The position numbers were made by a program, and so were the translations under genes. This document shows, one piece after another, positions 21,128 to 32,393 of a stretch of DNA of 64,000 bases (position 1 is the stretch's first letter; each line of letters opens with the position of its first letter). The DNA comes from Krasilnikovozyma curviuscula. Taxonomy: Eukaryota; Basidiomycota; Tremellomycetes; Cystofilobasidiales; Mrakiaceae. The stretch covers positions 30,956 to 94,955 of the forward strand of contig MVAQ01000064.1 of NCBI GenBank assembly GCA_014825775.1. The letters run 5' to 3'. Under the pieces are notes generated by a model. It saw only the letters and a program-made list of their open reading frames with translations. It was not told the origin of the DNA and searched no databases.

Positions 21128-22132
21128 ATGTCACCCACCAAAGTCCTCATCTTGCTCACTACAGGGGTAGAAGAAATTGAATTGTGAGCCCCAGTAACCC
21201 TTGTCCAGCTGGCTCTGCCGGGAATCCCTCCTGCTGATGACTATATACTCTACTCTTGAATTCCAGTGTAACAATGTACGATCTGCTGGTTCGAGCTGGA
21301 GCTGAAGTGACTTCCGCGTCTGTCCAAGTTGAAGGAGGATCAGTGAAGTGCTCAAGAGGAGTGGTCATTCAGCCTGATACTACTCTGGAATCGCTCGACG
21401 TGAGCCCCTGCCTCGTTCTTCATGCAGGTTCTTTCACTTAACAGGGATATGATCTGAGTGCATGTTGTATACTATAGCTCTCCAATCTCACTTCAACATA
21501 CACCTCGATCCTCATCCCGGGCGGAATGCCCAACGCCCTTGCTCTTAGCTCCAACCCAATCGTCCTCGGCGTCGTTAGAGAATTTTGGGATGCTGGAAAG
21601 GTTGTTGGTATGATTTGTGCGGGAGTGTTGGTCGCTTTGAAGGCCGAGTTGGCTGGCGAGAGCGGGAAGCTGGGAATTACGAGCCATCCGAGCGTCAAGG
21701 ATCAGTTGGTCGAAGGTGTGTCAAACTCAAACCAGAACTTCTCTAGCAGAAGACTGTTCTTCTGACTTATCATTGTATTTGTCTCTCTTCTGCAGCGTTT
21801 GAGTACAAGGACGAATCCGTCGTAGTCTCCGCGACGGGAAAGAAAACGCTCATCACATCGTACGTCGCAACACCTTTCTCACTTTTCTTCGTTACGGTGC
21901 AGCATTCAAACTTGTGGCATTTTTCTTTCCTAATCCTCTCTCTAGTCGTGGTCCAGGTTCATCCATCGCATTCGTGCGTCCATACCCGTTCACTGTGACC
22001 TCTCTTTCTACTGCCATCATTGCTAATCACTTCCTTTCCCTGTTTGCCGATTCCTAGACCCTCAAACTCATTGAGACGATCTTTGGACCTGAGAAGAGGA
22101 AGGAAATTGAAGGCCCTCTGATGTGTTGCTAA
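21128..22132 (+). CDS. DJ-1/PARK7 family protein
   Basis: Exons 21128..21183, 21267..21399, 21478..21715, 21796..21859, 21946..21973 and 22058..22132 total 594 nt, giving 197 aa, close to the usual 189 aa. The start MSPTKVLILLTTGVEEIEF carries the conserved early Glu. TSILIPGGMPNA is followed by the nucleophile elbow MICAGVLVALKAELAG with the reactive Cys, then KLGITSHPSVKD and the LITSRGPGSSIAFTLKLIE block. This matches true DJ-1 (CSRGVVIQPDTTLESLD versus the human CSRDVVICPDASLED region) better than the Hsp31-type chaperones. Family members protect against oxidative stress and reactive carbonyls (methylglyoxal) in cytosol and mitochondria. The first intron falls right after the EEIE motif. 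Confidence 0.93.
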
Positions 22133-22611
22133 GACGGAACTCCTTTGATGTCATTTATTTTGTAGAACAAACACAAAGTAAAGTAAAGACTTTGGAGAAG
22201 ATTTAAATGCATCACTTGACACCTTTTTCAGGGTTGCCCTGGAGCTTAGAGTCCACGAAGCTGGGAGTTGAGTGCAACTCGCTCTCTTATAGGATTCGGG
22301 CACTGAGTTGCATTTGAATGATAAGGACACATACAGACATGACCTACTTTGACCAGAAAAACTATCTAGATAACAGGAGAACCACTGTGGGGCTTCTCAA
22401 GTACTTTGAAGCGTTGAAAATAAGTGAACCTACGTTCGATTACGTCGGTCAGCAAGTTGACAATTTCCACCACTTAATGTTCGTCTGAGGGTATGGGTAT
22501 TCATCAAAGGAAAAAAAAGGAAGGAATAGGCTCGTGAACGTATTCATTCCAGTGTAGTGATAATTTTGGTGGTAACGAGACGGCTACTCTACCAGTTGGA
22601 AGGGCTACCTT
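22133..22611. other. convergent 3' intergenic region
   Basis: Spacer between DJ-1 and the Ala/Ser-rich protein gene, with an A-rich stretch near 22510. No gene is supported. Confidence 0.5.
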
Positions 22612-23590
22612 CTATAGTAAAACCATTGACCCTCCGGCTACTCCTCCTGCGACCACCATTACCAATCCAATCATCGCAGAGGTCGACAGGGAGCTGAAGC
22701 TTCGTGAAGCAGCAGAGGTGCGTGTTGCGCTCGCAACGGACGCGGTCGATTGTGTCGATACGGAAAGCACTGATTCAGCTGAGAGAGCGGCAGAAGCTGC
22801 TTGGCCTGTTGCTGAAGCTGGAGGTCATTGTGAAAAAAAGGAAGTCAGTTCGACGGATAGATAGCGTGGCTTCGTTTTTGACAGGTGAGAAATGCGCACC
22901 AAAGGCACTGGTTCCGAGAGAAGCCTCGCTGGCAAAGGCAACCGAAGCGACCCTAAATTACATGTAGAAGTAGCGACGGGGTCAGTGTGGGGGTATATGT
23001 AGAGCGAAATGAGGAACCGAAGTGAGACGTTTAATACGCACGACGCGGCTGAGATGGCCGCAGAGGTCGCTTCGGCACCAGCAGCAGCACCACCTGATGT
23101 AGCTTGTGCATACACAGAATCGGCTGCTGATGCTGCTGCTCGAGCTTGGCTCCCAGCCTATAAGAAGCGGTCAAATGGAACAAAGTGGTCAGTGATTTGT
23201 TTACAATGCAATGGAAAATCGTAACAAATGGAATATAATGCTCACGAAATCGGTAGCGGTACTGTATCATTCGTTTTGAAGTATAGATTGTAGAACAATT
23301 TGATGTCAGGTCTCTTCTATTTGGAACCAAATGGACAGGAGAACCTGGATTCGACACCTTGCAGATTCAACTTACGTAAACGCTCCCACAACACCACTAG
23401 TAATATCTCCCCAGCCAGAGGTGATATCTCCCAGCACTGCAAGAAAGAGACATAAAATCAGTTTGAATGCAGTTGAGCCAGTGAAGGAAAGACCCCACTC
23501 ACAATCTCGTTTCTGCTGAGCTGGAACAGCTGAAGCCAGCTGAGCAGCAGAGGTAAGGAGTAAGATTGAAGCTGGAGTGAAGAATTTCAT
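22612..23590 (-). CDS. small secreted Ala/Ser-rich protein, GPI-anchor-like tail
   Basis: Six exons (23590..23503, 23436..23376, 23261..23246, 23157..23042, 22952..22900, 22817..22612) total 540 nt, giving 179 aa. The N-terminus MKFFTPASILLLTSAAQLAS is a clear signal peptide, followed by a dibasic QQKR site. Then comes a repeat-like GDITSGWGDITSG segment and a long Ala/Ser/Thr-rich stalk (ARAAASAADSVYAQATSGG ...). The C-terminus is a small-residue plus hydrophobic segment (MIGLVMVVAGGVAGGSMVLL) typical of a GPI attachment signal. The third exon is a 16-nt microexon encoding TATDF; without it the frame breaks. A cell-wall or surface role is inferred. The open frame on the opposite strand at 22704-22967 is a shadow. 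Confidence 0.72.
23246..23261 (-). other. 16-nt microexon of the Ala/Ser-rich protein gene
   Basis: Flanked by GATACAG and GTGAGC on the minus strand. It bridges a phase-2 exon end and a phase-0 exon start, and is the only solution I found that keeps the reading frame open on both sides. Confidence 0.55.
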
Positions 23591-24302
23591 AACTTTTGTT
23601 GATTGATAAGTTTAGGGAATGTTGTGGTCAGAAGTACACCAAGCGAGAATAAAATAAAATACGTCAAAAATCGGAAAGGCTGTGAAGCCGACGTCACGCT
23701 TAGCGCACGAAGATCATCCTTCTTCTCAATACCCCCACCGGAATGTACACGCGGCTTGAGAGCAAGCAGTGTTCTCATCGAATCAATTTTCAGACGCAGC
23801 AAAGGACGACCAAAATAAGGGAGGGACACAATGGTATGTTGAGATCTTGGGCAGCACTCACCATTGGTGGAGAAATCAAAACAAAGCTTTGCGTGGCACG
23901 ACTCGCTTCTGCTACTAAAACCTGACTAGTAAACGAGGTTATTCTTCCTTGTGTTCTGGTCTTAAACTTACAGTACTTGAGTTCATTGATAAGATGAAAT
24001 CCTTGTTGCGCACCGAGATGTCAACGCTCTTAGCAGCAGTTGTTGATCGATTGGAGCCAACAGCTCACTTTCCGTTGTAGCCCTCATATCCCCCCTTTCA
24101 GCCCCCAAATGTTTTAAACGAAAGATTTATTATTTAACTTTCTATAAACGAATTGAAATTCTGTCAGTCGGTGCGTTGCATTTACCAGGTCTTTCGGTGC
24201 AGTTCAGGTTCCTTGAAACAACTTACTGAGGTTGCCAGCGAACGGTTTTGTTCTTACTCAGAGCTTCATTTTCCCCCTAAACGCAACAAAATTCTCTCTC
24301 AG
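23591..24302. other. divergent intergenic region
   Basis: Upstream region shared by the Ala/Ser-rich protein gene (-) and the 7TM gene (+). It contains AT-rich tracts near 24115-24150 and no supported gene. Confidence 0.5.
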
Positions 24303-26322
24303 CATGTCTCTCTTGCCTCTCACTACTCTCATCAGCCACCCAGAAAACGATTCAGCTCAACAGCTGTCTACCTTTCCAAACACAAACCTGAGAACGGCAT
24401 TTATGGTTCTACACGCTACTGGTGGTAGTCTCATGACTTTGATTCTTCTAATTGTACTCATCGGAAGGTTGAAGAGACATGCTGTGATCTTCAACGTTCG
24501 TTGTCCCCCTGCTCTCTTAAGTGTGAAGGAAACGTGACGACCAAGTGATTGGATGCGATGGCGGGAGCTTGATTGCTGAAACTCTTCGTTGTCCATCAAT
24601 CAAATAGCTTTTTGTAGCTGTAATCTTCAACTCCATGGCCAACCTGATCTTACTAAGAGCTGAGGACGAAGTCTCTGTCGGTTTATGTGCTTTCTCTCTT
24701 TCAGCAACTCGAGCTGGAGTAAGTGTCATTTGAGCGCCTATTACAGATTTTGGAAACTTTCTGACTGTTTGACTGTTTCTGGATGCTCAATAGAGTGTCA
24801 TACTTACTTCTTCCTCTTTAGGAATGGTCATTCGAGTAAGTCAAGGTGTTGCCAACTTGTGACTAGCACCACTGTTACTTGCAGTCCCCTCATCGCAACG
24901 TCTCTTCTAGCCATGGCTAGTCATCCGACACTCAACTGATAGCTTCTTCTTGAAACGCCATCTCATCATCGACATCGTGGTGGGTCACGAACTTTTCAAG
25001 GCAAGGCGAGCGATATTACTGATTGCGAAAGGTCTTAGCTGCTTGCTCTTCCCTGGGTCGCTGCTGTCGCGATCCTCATCTCTCACATTTTGGTGAATTT
25101 CAGCAGTGAATCAAATAAGTTATACCCTCTCTAACGTTATTGACTATTTTTTGCTACAGCTCTCAATCTTGCAACCGACGACACTCATCTTCGGAATATT
25201 TTCATGTCGTGAGTTTCTTTTTCCTTTGGCGTCCATTTCACTATCACTACCACCAATACTATAACTGAACCACCTGATATTATAAAAGTTACAAGTAGCA
25301 GTACTCTGTAGGTACCGCTACTTTTTCTCCAAAACAACGACTAACAGTTTTATTTTGGCTGTGAGCAATCTCACTACCATCTGCACCATCATCGCCTTCC
25401 TCACGGGAACTATCATCTTTGAAAGTGAGCTCTCATTCATTTTTTTCTTGGTGCCACTATACTGACCATTTTCTCTCAGTCTGGACCTCGACCCTCCTCT
25501 TCCTGCGTGTTCGAGCCAAACACCACCGCTCGCGCTCCGACAACTCATCAAACACTGTAAACAGCAGCGCAATCACCTCTTCAACCGGCTTAGATTTGAG
25601 TCTCACTATAAGAATCTTAGCTTTTGGAGCGTATGTGATTGCTGGTCTTGGGTGAGTGGTGCCGAGGTTGTCGGGACAAGTCTGTGTTTGATCTCGACGT
25701 AGCACGCTTGGAGGCTGACGTACTTTTGATGGGAAATAGTGTCACTTTCGTTGCTGCTATGAACACAAACAACCACGTTCCCGCAATTTATCAAGCTACT
25801 GCCGGTGTATTCGGGTTCCTCATCTTTGCTTCTCAAAGAGTTGAGCACTTCCCACCCAGACGGGTTTCCTAATTGTTGCGGAAAAGCTGACCCTCGTCTT
25901 GGAGTACGCAGGATGTGTTGAAAACTCTTCACTTCCTCAAACACTCTTCTTCAAGTATCACGACGTCGGACAACACCACCTCTGCCCTCTCGCTCGCCCA
26001 TCTCTCTCCCTCAACCACTTCCCAAATCGCATTCGCCTCAACAGGCGCAGTACCTGGAACTTCATCACCACGAGCAACAAGCACCATAGGAACTAGTGAA
26101 TGGGCTGACGATGCCTCATCGTGTCAAGTAGAGCTAGATTTCTCCACCTTCCATCTGCAGCAGAACAAGAGTCATTTTACAACACTTCAAACTGCAGGGC
26201 ATGTTCAGCGAGACGTTGAAGAGGCTGGTGTGCCGAAAGTCGGGGAGTCGCCTTGGATGATGGAGAATAGCGTCGTGGAAAGGAGCCACTTCAACTGGTC
26301 ATCTGACTCTGTTGATAGATAG
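24303..26322 (+). CDS. seven-transmembrane (GPCR-like) orphan receptor
   Basis: A multi-exon membrane protein. Exon 24303..24496 encodes an extracellular start and TM1 (GGSLMTLILLIVLIGRLKRH). Exon 24608..24718 carries TM2 (LFVAVIFNSMANLILL) and a possible extracellular Cys (VGLCAF). After a poorly resolved part (about 24790-25000) come TM4 (LLALPWVAAVAILISHIL), TM5 (AVSNLTTICTIIAFLTGTII), a Ser-rich third loop (AKHHRSRSDNSSN), TM6 (LTIRILAFGAYVIAGLG) and TM7 (YQATAGVFGFLIFASQR). A Ser/Thr-rich cytoplasmic tail of about 135 aa follows, ending at TAG 26320-26322. Topology and layout match the orphan 7TM receptors of basidiomycetes; coupling to a G protein and the ligand are unknown. Exon edges around TM3 are not settled, so a defect there cannot be excluded. 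Confidence 0.7.
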
Positions 26323-26675
26323 GAGATCAGAAGAAGAAGGGTATGAGAGTTGAGCTCCGGGGAGATTTGATTTGGTTTCGACAGAGACCTTTCGCTTTGG
26401 AAAACTTAGTCGTGAACAAAAGTTTTATAACTTGGGCCATTAACATCTTAATCATAGCTAATGAAATCTCTGGGTTTCTTGAGACTCTTGTGGTGGCATA
26501 TGTACTAGCGCTATAAGAAAGCGTCCGAGAAATGCTACTGCCAGCAGAGAATCATAACAACGACCGCAGCAGAGAAAGAACCGAAGCAAGAAATCATCCT
26601 GAAGAATAAAATTTGATACGATCAGCCTTCGAAAGTCCTCTCCTAGTTGAGGACAGCCAAGCTCACCAGGTCGAC
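26323..26675. other. convergent 3' intergenic region
   Basis: Spacer between the 7TM gene and the SH3-protein gene. No feature is supported. Confidence 0.5.
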
Positions 26676-28814
26676 TCAAGGCTTCTTCAGAGGGCCTTTC
26701 TGCGCAAACTTTGGCACATAGCTTAGTCCTTTATCTTTACTCTTTTCCAGTAAGCTAGGCTGCCATTTCGATACTGCTGGTCCTGCTGCAGGGTCGAAGG
26801 ACTCGGTTCGTCGAGGGGGTGGGAGAGGCACGGCACGGGAGCTCAGACCTAGACGGGATGAAGGCGGCGGTGGAGCAGGGTAAGGGCTGTTAAGTAGAGC
26901 AAGAAAGTGAAGATTTAAGTTTAGATATGAAAAGAATTGATAAATCAAGGTGGTCAGTGACGAGTTTCGAAGGCAGCAACGAGAATAGTAGAGATCTGTC
27001 GCAGCTATTTGTTTCTCACATAACAACCACAGATACGGGTGTAATAATCAAATCACAACACTTCCAGAGTCGGTTATAAAGAGCTGATGCCAATGTTGTC
27101 ACTGTGTACCCAACGTCTGTCGAAACCCAAGCTCAAGTTGAATCTTTTCCTATTTCCCTAAACGGACTCCCGCTACGAACTCAAAAGGAATCTTGAAAAG
27201 AGAGCGATACTCACAGTAAGTCGACGTAGTTGTAAGGGAAGTTCCCGCTACTTCCATCCAGCTTCATTCCCGTCCACCACTCTCCTTCTCGCTTCGTCAC
27301 CAGCACTTCTTCGTCCTCCTGCAGAGCAAGCTCGTCACCATCTTGAGGTACCCACTGCCTAGAGCGACGACATCAGTAGGGTGAGATGAGATGAGGCGGA
27401 TGAGAAGGAATGGACAGGAGCAGGGGAGGCGGAGGTACGTCAGGCTCATTCGACCTTCGTCCCGCCTGAATAGAGAGACGCACCATTTCGCTTTTGCTCC
27501 AACGGGAAGAGCAGCGAGGATCTCTCCAGCTTTCTGGGAGGTCACAAATCCTGATTTGACCAGCTCGTCCAGCCTGGTCAGCCAATCCAAGCAAAAGGAG
27601 GTCAGCCTAGCTGAAACGAGAGTAAAGGAAACGCGAGTAGGGAGTACGGTTTCTTACGAGGATGCGATCTGTCCTGCGGAGACCAGTGGATCTGACATTA
27701 CTTCCTGCTGGTCAGAGATCAGCGGATTGGGAGTCTGGCTGATAATGGGGATGAGCTGGTTGGGAAGGTGGCGGCAACACAGCGGCACAGTGAGCTGGTT
27801 CAGCCACGATTGATGAGAAACGAGAATAGATACACAGTGACAGGTAGGTTCAAAACCGGAGAACTTATTTCTTAGTGTTAAAAGATCGTTTCGGAACAAG
27901 CAGCGTTGAAATATATTACAGCGATGGGGAGAAAACCTGAACCAGTACTTCATATTTTATGAACGACCTTGTCAGATAATGAACAAAGATAAATATTTTG
28001 ATAACGTCGACCACCCGCACTTCGCTTCGTCTCCTCCTTCTCCTCTTCCCCCTTCTTCGACCATCGTATGATTGGTTTCGCAAATGTATTCATCGCCTCC
28101 TCACCTCGCACCTTTTGATCTTCCTATCGCTTTATTTCAGTTCGATCAATCCGATTGATCTTCACTTGATTCTGGTGCTGCTGTTGAGTCTGCCGAGACT
28201 CGAACTTGTGACTGGTCTGCTCGTCCAGCTGCTGAACTCGCTGCTGGGCTTGTTGTTTTTCGAACTTGGACAATGACCACTTCCAATGACCATGCCTTCT
28301 CTTTTGTTGATTCAATGGATAATTTGGGGGGCAATGGAGATGAGGAGTGGTGGGGGGTGACTCTGGGTAGGGTTGCAGTTGGTGGGATTGATGTTGGAGC
28401 CAGACCGAGATGGCTTGCTTCCTTTCTTTGTGGTGGTGTCGTCTCGCGAAGCAAGACTTCACAAATGACGTCCGAATCGTCGGTGAAATGGCCGAATCGA
28501 AGTTTGGTGGAAACAATTTCTGACTGGATCTTTCCAAGGGGACATTGTAATCGGAGTGCTGGTGAGGTGGGAGAGTCGAGCTAGGAGGGTTCAAGGGGAT
28601 GAATTCGTCAACATTTTGGGGCTGAAAGCTCTCAGCGAGAGTCCGGAATTCGGAATGTCCCACCCTATGTTGGCCAGTGGCAAGGGATAACACAGTTAGG
28701 ACATAACACGTGAGGGTGACGTTCAAGAGCGGACGATATCAATGAGGATGTTACTTACAGATGCTCTACCCACTGCTCTTCAAACGGATTTAGAGCCCTT
28801 CGTTTACCCACCAT
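26676..28814 (-). CDS. SH3-domain protein with proline-rich C-terminus
   Basis: Exons 28814..28759, 28664..28166, 27794..27658, 27606..27484, 27358..27215 and 26886..26676 close in phase to 389 aa. The N-terminus is MVGKRRALNPFEEQWVEHL. A Pro/Gln/His-rich middle follows, then a helical linker (RLDELVKSGFVTSQKAGEIL) like those before the SH3 of Lsb1/Pin3-type proteins. The SH3 itself reads PQDGDELALQEDEEVLVTK, then EGEWWTGMKLDGSSGNFPYN and YVDLL. The usual first strand (ALYDY) is absent, replaced by WQWV. The tail has PAPPPPSSR and PLPPPRR, possible ligands for other SH3 domains. An actin-patch or endocytic scaffold role is inferred. The intron 28165-27795 is long (371 nt), so two separate genes remain possible. 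Confidence 0.6.
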
Positions 28815-29285
28815 TGCTGACTAAGGGTGGGAACACGGCAGTAGTTTTGTTGCTGACGCTTGACGAGCTGCGAATTACCGAGAAAATGGGACTTGCAATT
28901 GCTTAAACTAGATATGAGGAGAAGGTCAGTAAGGCAAAGAAAAGGGGTGAGTTTGACGAGGAAGAATCTCCTCATATATACACGGAAAGAGAGAGCGCGA
29001 TGATGACGGAGGGGACGTCGTCTACCGAAGGGCGACGCGACATCGGCACCGACTCTTACGGCGACGAATCACGTACACTGATCGTTGATCGCTTCTTAGG
29101 TACCAAAAAGCTTCCCAGGTTCTGCTGCGAATAATTTATACATATTGCTGTTTCTATAGCAAAAATCAGAGAGTAAGACCGATGCGACAAGGTGGCGAGA
29201 AAGCGGTCAGCAAGGTAAGGTGGCTCTTTTGACTTCGCAAGATCTGGAGATGGAAAACTCACTACACTGAATGTTGCTACTTGCT
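28815..29285. other. intergenic region
   Basis: Spacer upstream of the SH3-protein gene; a TATA-like TATATA lies at about 28975-28980, roughly 160 nt from the start. The rest is 3' sequence of the WW-domain gene. No other gene is supported. Confidence 0.45.
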
Positions 29286-30611
29286 TTACCATCCTCCTCC
29301 TCCGTGGTGACCATGATGACCGTGGTGACCTCCTCCAGGACCACCCATCATACCGCCAAATCCTATAATAGAAGAAACAAGTTCAAGCGAGGGTTCAGAG
29401 ACGAGAAAATAAGTACGGAGAAGAAGACTGTAACAGGCTGACCTCCGCCTCCCATTCCAGGGAAACCCATTGGGGGGCCATTTGGTCTTCCGTATGATCC
29501 TCCTCCGCCCATCATGCTACCCATCAAACCACCCATTCCACCTTATAAGTTCGCAGACATAGCGAGAAAAGCCCGAGAGTTTAATAGCGCACACGACACC
29601 GGAAGAAAAGAAGAGTGCAACTCACCTCCCATCATACCCGGTCCCATCAAACCACCCATTCCTCCCCCTCCAAAGCCGCCATTATGATGCCCGCCGTGGT
29701 GCTTATTCTTTTCAAACTCGTGCAGCAATAGGCCCCCGACAGCAGCCACACCAACACCGGCGGCAGCCCCACCGAACATCTGGCCGTTGGACCACTTGCC
29801 ACTGTTCTGGCCATTGCTGCTGTTGTTAGAGTTGCCGAAGCCGAGGAACTTCTCAGTGTCCTGCGATTGGGGGGTTACGGACTGCGAGGTTGGCGGGTAG
29901 GGTGATGCGGAGCCTGAAGACGTCTGTTGCTGCTGTTGGTAGTTTTGAGGGTTCTGTTGGTAGTCCAGCTGAGTGTATGCAATTGGCGTTGCCGACGTTG
30001 GGGAAGGATGCTCCCAGGTGACGAATGCTGGGGTTGCGAGCGTGTCTGATTGACAGGGAGGTAGGGATGTGTCAGAAGGTACTTGTTCGACAGAATCAAG
30101 GAGGAGGAGGTTTGGTAAAAGGGGTAGAGTTGTTGTAATTTTAGAGATGTAATGCTTGGCTTTATCGCTCGCTAAGGCCTTTAATTGAAACAAGCCATCC
30201 CGCCACTCTCTTTCCTTTAGTCCAGACCTACAGCATCTTTGGGAATTAGAGAACGGTCTGATTTTTCTCTCGGATCTCACGAGGAAACACCATGGGACCG
30301 TCGAGAGAAGCATCTGACGCTCCCCTCCCACATTCGCCATGCAGCGGTTCCTCTCCCCTTCAATGAACAGATTGAACGAAAGAGTAGGAAAATACTCACT
30401 GACATAGTACCAAGTGCTATGCTCCTGATCCCATTCTTTGATCCTTTTGTAGAGTCAAAAGTGAGCACAGCCATAGGAAATCGAGACAAGTCAGCGGACG
30501 ATGAAAGAGCGGAAGGAGGAGGGCAAAAACATGAAAAGAGGCGTACCATCCCTCTGGGAGAGTTGGATCGTGAGCTGGATTACCGATATGGGATGCTGGG
30601 TTATCTGCCAT
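29286..30611 (-). CDS. WW-domain protein with Gly/Met/His-rich tail
   Basis: The start MADNPASHIGNPAHDPTLPE (exon 30611..30547) joins exon 30443..30400 and an exon starting at 30045 to form one WW domain: LPEGW, IKEWDQEHSTWYYVN, then TPAFVTWEHP. A Tyr/Gln-rich disordered part follows (NPQNYQQQQQ). Then a hydrophobic AAAGVGVAAVGGLLLHEF segment precedes glycine/methionine-rich repeats (GGMGGLMGPGMMGG) spread over three exons. The end is HHGHHGHHGGGGW. The architecture resembles fungal Wwm1-type proteins, small WW proteins linked to metacaspase and stress; that link is from the family only. The intron within the WW domain before the last Trp is 355 nt, unusually long for this window. Confidence 0.78.
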
Positions 30612-31096
30612 GGCTGCAGGCTGGAGGTATCAAGCAAAGGGGAGTTTAGCTGTGTTTCAAAACCGGTGGCAGCATGGACGGGGATGCTGCGATATATCAA
30701 GATAGGAGTGGGACTGGCACGAACCTTCGAATGGTTGGGAGTAGATGTCCTTTGACGAGAGAGAGTGTGTGTAGGAGACAGAAAAAGGGGCCTGGACTGC
30801 ACCGCAGTTGCTTTGTGGCGTTGATTTCTCCTTTCCGCCGAAGGGAAAGCCTAGCTGGAACAGTCAGAACAAAATGTATAAACTTTGTTTATCATGGCAG
30901 TTCCCCAAGACTACACTAACTTTATCTTCTTGTCAGTTCTTGTGACTGAAGAACTCCTGGCTAACACCGGGGGAAGGGGGGAAGAAGCGCATGAGATCAT
31001 GGAATGTATTTACATCACCAGATAGGATGTACATCACAAGGTAGATGGGAACAAATGCCCCACGCGAATGACGAGAGCTGACTTAACATGATTTTT
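30612..31096. other. intergenic region
   Basis: Between the WW-domain gene start and the NmrA-like gene stop. No gene is supported. Confidence 0.5.
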
Positions 31097-32300
31097 TCAC
31101 AAAAATTCTTGAAGACCCTTAGGGTTCCAATCCTTCCACATCCCATTGAACAGCTTCTGTTCGTTCCCAGCCGCCAGAACCGAGCCATTTCCTATCGCAA
31201 GCTCCCACTTCAAAGCCATCAGGAAGTCCTTCTCCTGTTCCCACTTCTTCCAGGCACCTTTAGGATCGGTGTAGGTGATTTCGAGAGTGGTACCGTGCTT
31301 GGTGTTGTATGCTGCGACGATCTCATTGAACGACATAGAACAGCCTTCGACAAGAAGAACTTTGTTGGTAAGATCTGTAAGCGGAAACTCTGAAAGAATC
31401 TTATGAGGCTTTCTTTCTACTTTAGACAGAAGGAAGAAATACTAACCAAGAAGCGCTTTTGCTGTAAATTCAGCGACATCTGATAAGGCGGTCCAACTGA
31501 CTTTCGTGTTTCCATCACCAACGATCATAACCTGATTATCCTTTGGACTGGTTATTTGAAAACAATAATGTATGGTCAGAGCACTTGAAAGAGTTTTGAT
31601 GCATGAAACGCAGACTAACTCAAGATAAGTAGTAACGAATTCCATCCATGGTCCGGTGAAGATGAGAGTGTAAGGAAGCATTAACTTCTTCTCAAGGATA
31701 TAGTGCATTTCAGTTTTAGCACCTAGCCCACCTGCAGGATGAGTGATTCTGGTGTCCAGACTGTATTCGCTGCGTTTAGAAAAATCAAACACAAAGGTGA
31801 GGTCGGAGCGTTTTCCACCGTTTCCAATCACTTAAGGGCGGGAATTTCACCTTGGAACAAAAATCTTAGCTCCAATCTTTTTTGCAGATCTTGCCAAAAC
31901 CTGCTGAGGCTCAGCTAAGCCTTCGCCGGCTCCGAGGAATGAGCAAACCACTTCTGAACCATTCAGTGCTTGGACAAGAGTCTCTTCTACTGAGTAGTCG
32001 ACTTCGATGATCTGAGCCCCTAGATTTCTGAGTTCCTCTGCTTGTGGTGAAGAAAACTAGCTCAAGGAACGAATAAGCCGGGCTCATCACCTGGCACACG
32101 TGATCTATTACTGCAAGTATCAAAGATAGACAAACCGAACTTGTGGAACGAGTGATGATTTTGACTTGTAATCCTTCCCTTTGGGAGGAGAGGAGCTCTT
32201 TAGCGACTAGGAAGCCGAGGCCTGAGCTAACCAGTCCGGTTCCTTTAAAGCCGCCAGCGATGGCGAACTTGGTGAGATTATTGGTAGTTGGTTCTGACAT
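31097..32300 (-). CDS. NmrA-like / isoflavone-reductase-like NAD(P)-binding protein
   Basis: Starts MSEPTTNNLTKFAIAGGFKG at 32300 with a glycine-rich Rossmann loop (AGGFKGTGLVSSGLG). Then come ELRNLGAQIIEVDYS, VCSFLGAGEGLAEP and KKIGAKIFVPSEYSLD; the VPSEY element is diagnostic of the NmrA/PCBER group. It continues with EKKLMLPYTLIFTGPWMEF, VMIVGDGNTKVSWTALSDVA and a substrate-side C-terminus ending WNPKGLQEFL at 31097. Length (about 300 aa after splicing of at least five introns) suits the family. Members are atypical short-chain dehydrogenases that act either as reductases or as NAD(P)H-sensing regulators; which applies here is open. A TATA-like TTATATATG lies about 88 nt upstream. Confidence 0.87.
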
Positions 32301-32383
32301 TCTGGGGGGCAAGGTAGAAAAACAAGGTGTTTTTCAAAAGGTGGTAGTAGTTCGGATGGAGACGAGATTCCAGTAGGCTCTCC

Positions 32384-32393
32384 TTATATATGA
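32384..32393 (-). promoter_or_regulatory. TATA-like element of the NmrA-like gene
   Basis: TATATAAGG in minus orientation, about 88 nt upstream of the start at 32300. Motif and position only. Confidence 0.4.

Noticed and set aside
22704..22967. Plus-strand open frame of 87 codons
   Set aside because: Shadow of the last exons of the minus-strand Ala/Ser-rich protein; the minus model has signal peptide, splice sites and anchor.
28146..28454. Alternative minus-strand frame containing HFTDDSDVICEVLLRET
   Set aside because: It looks coding over a short stretch, but only the other frame splices in phase to both the first exon and the SH3 exons.
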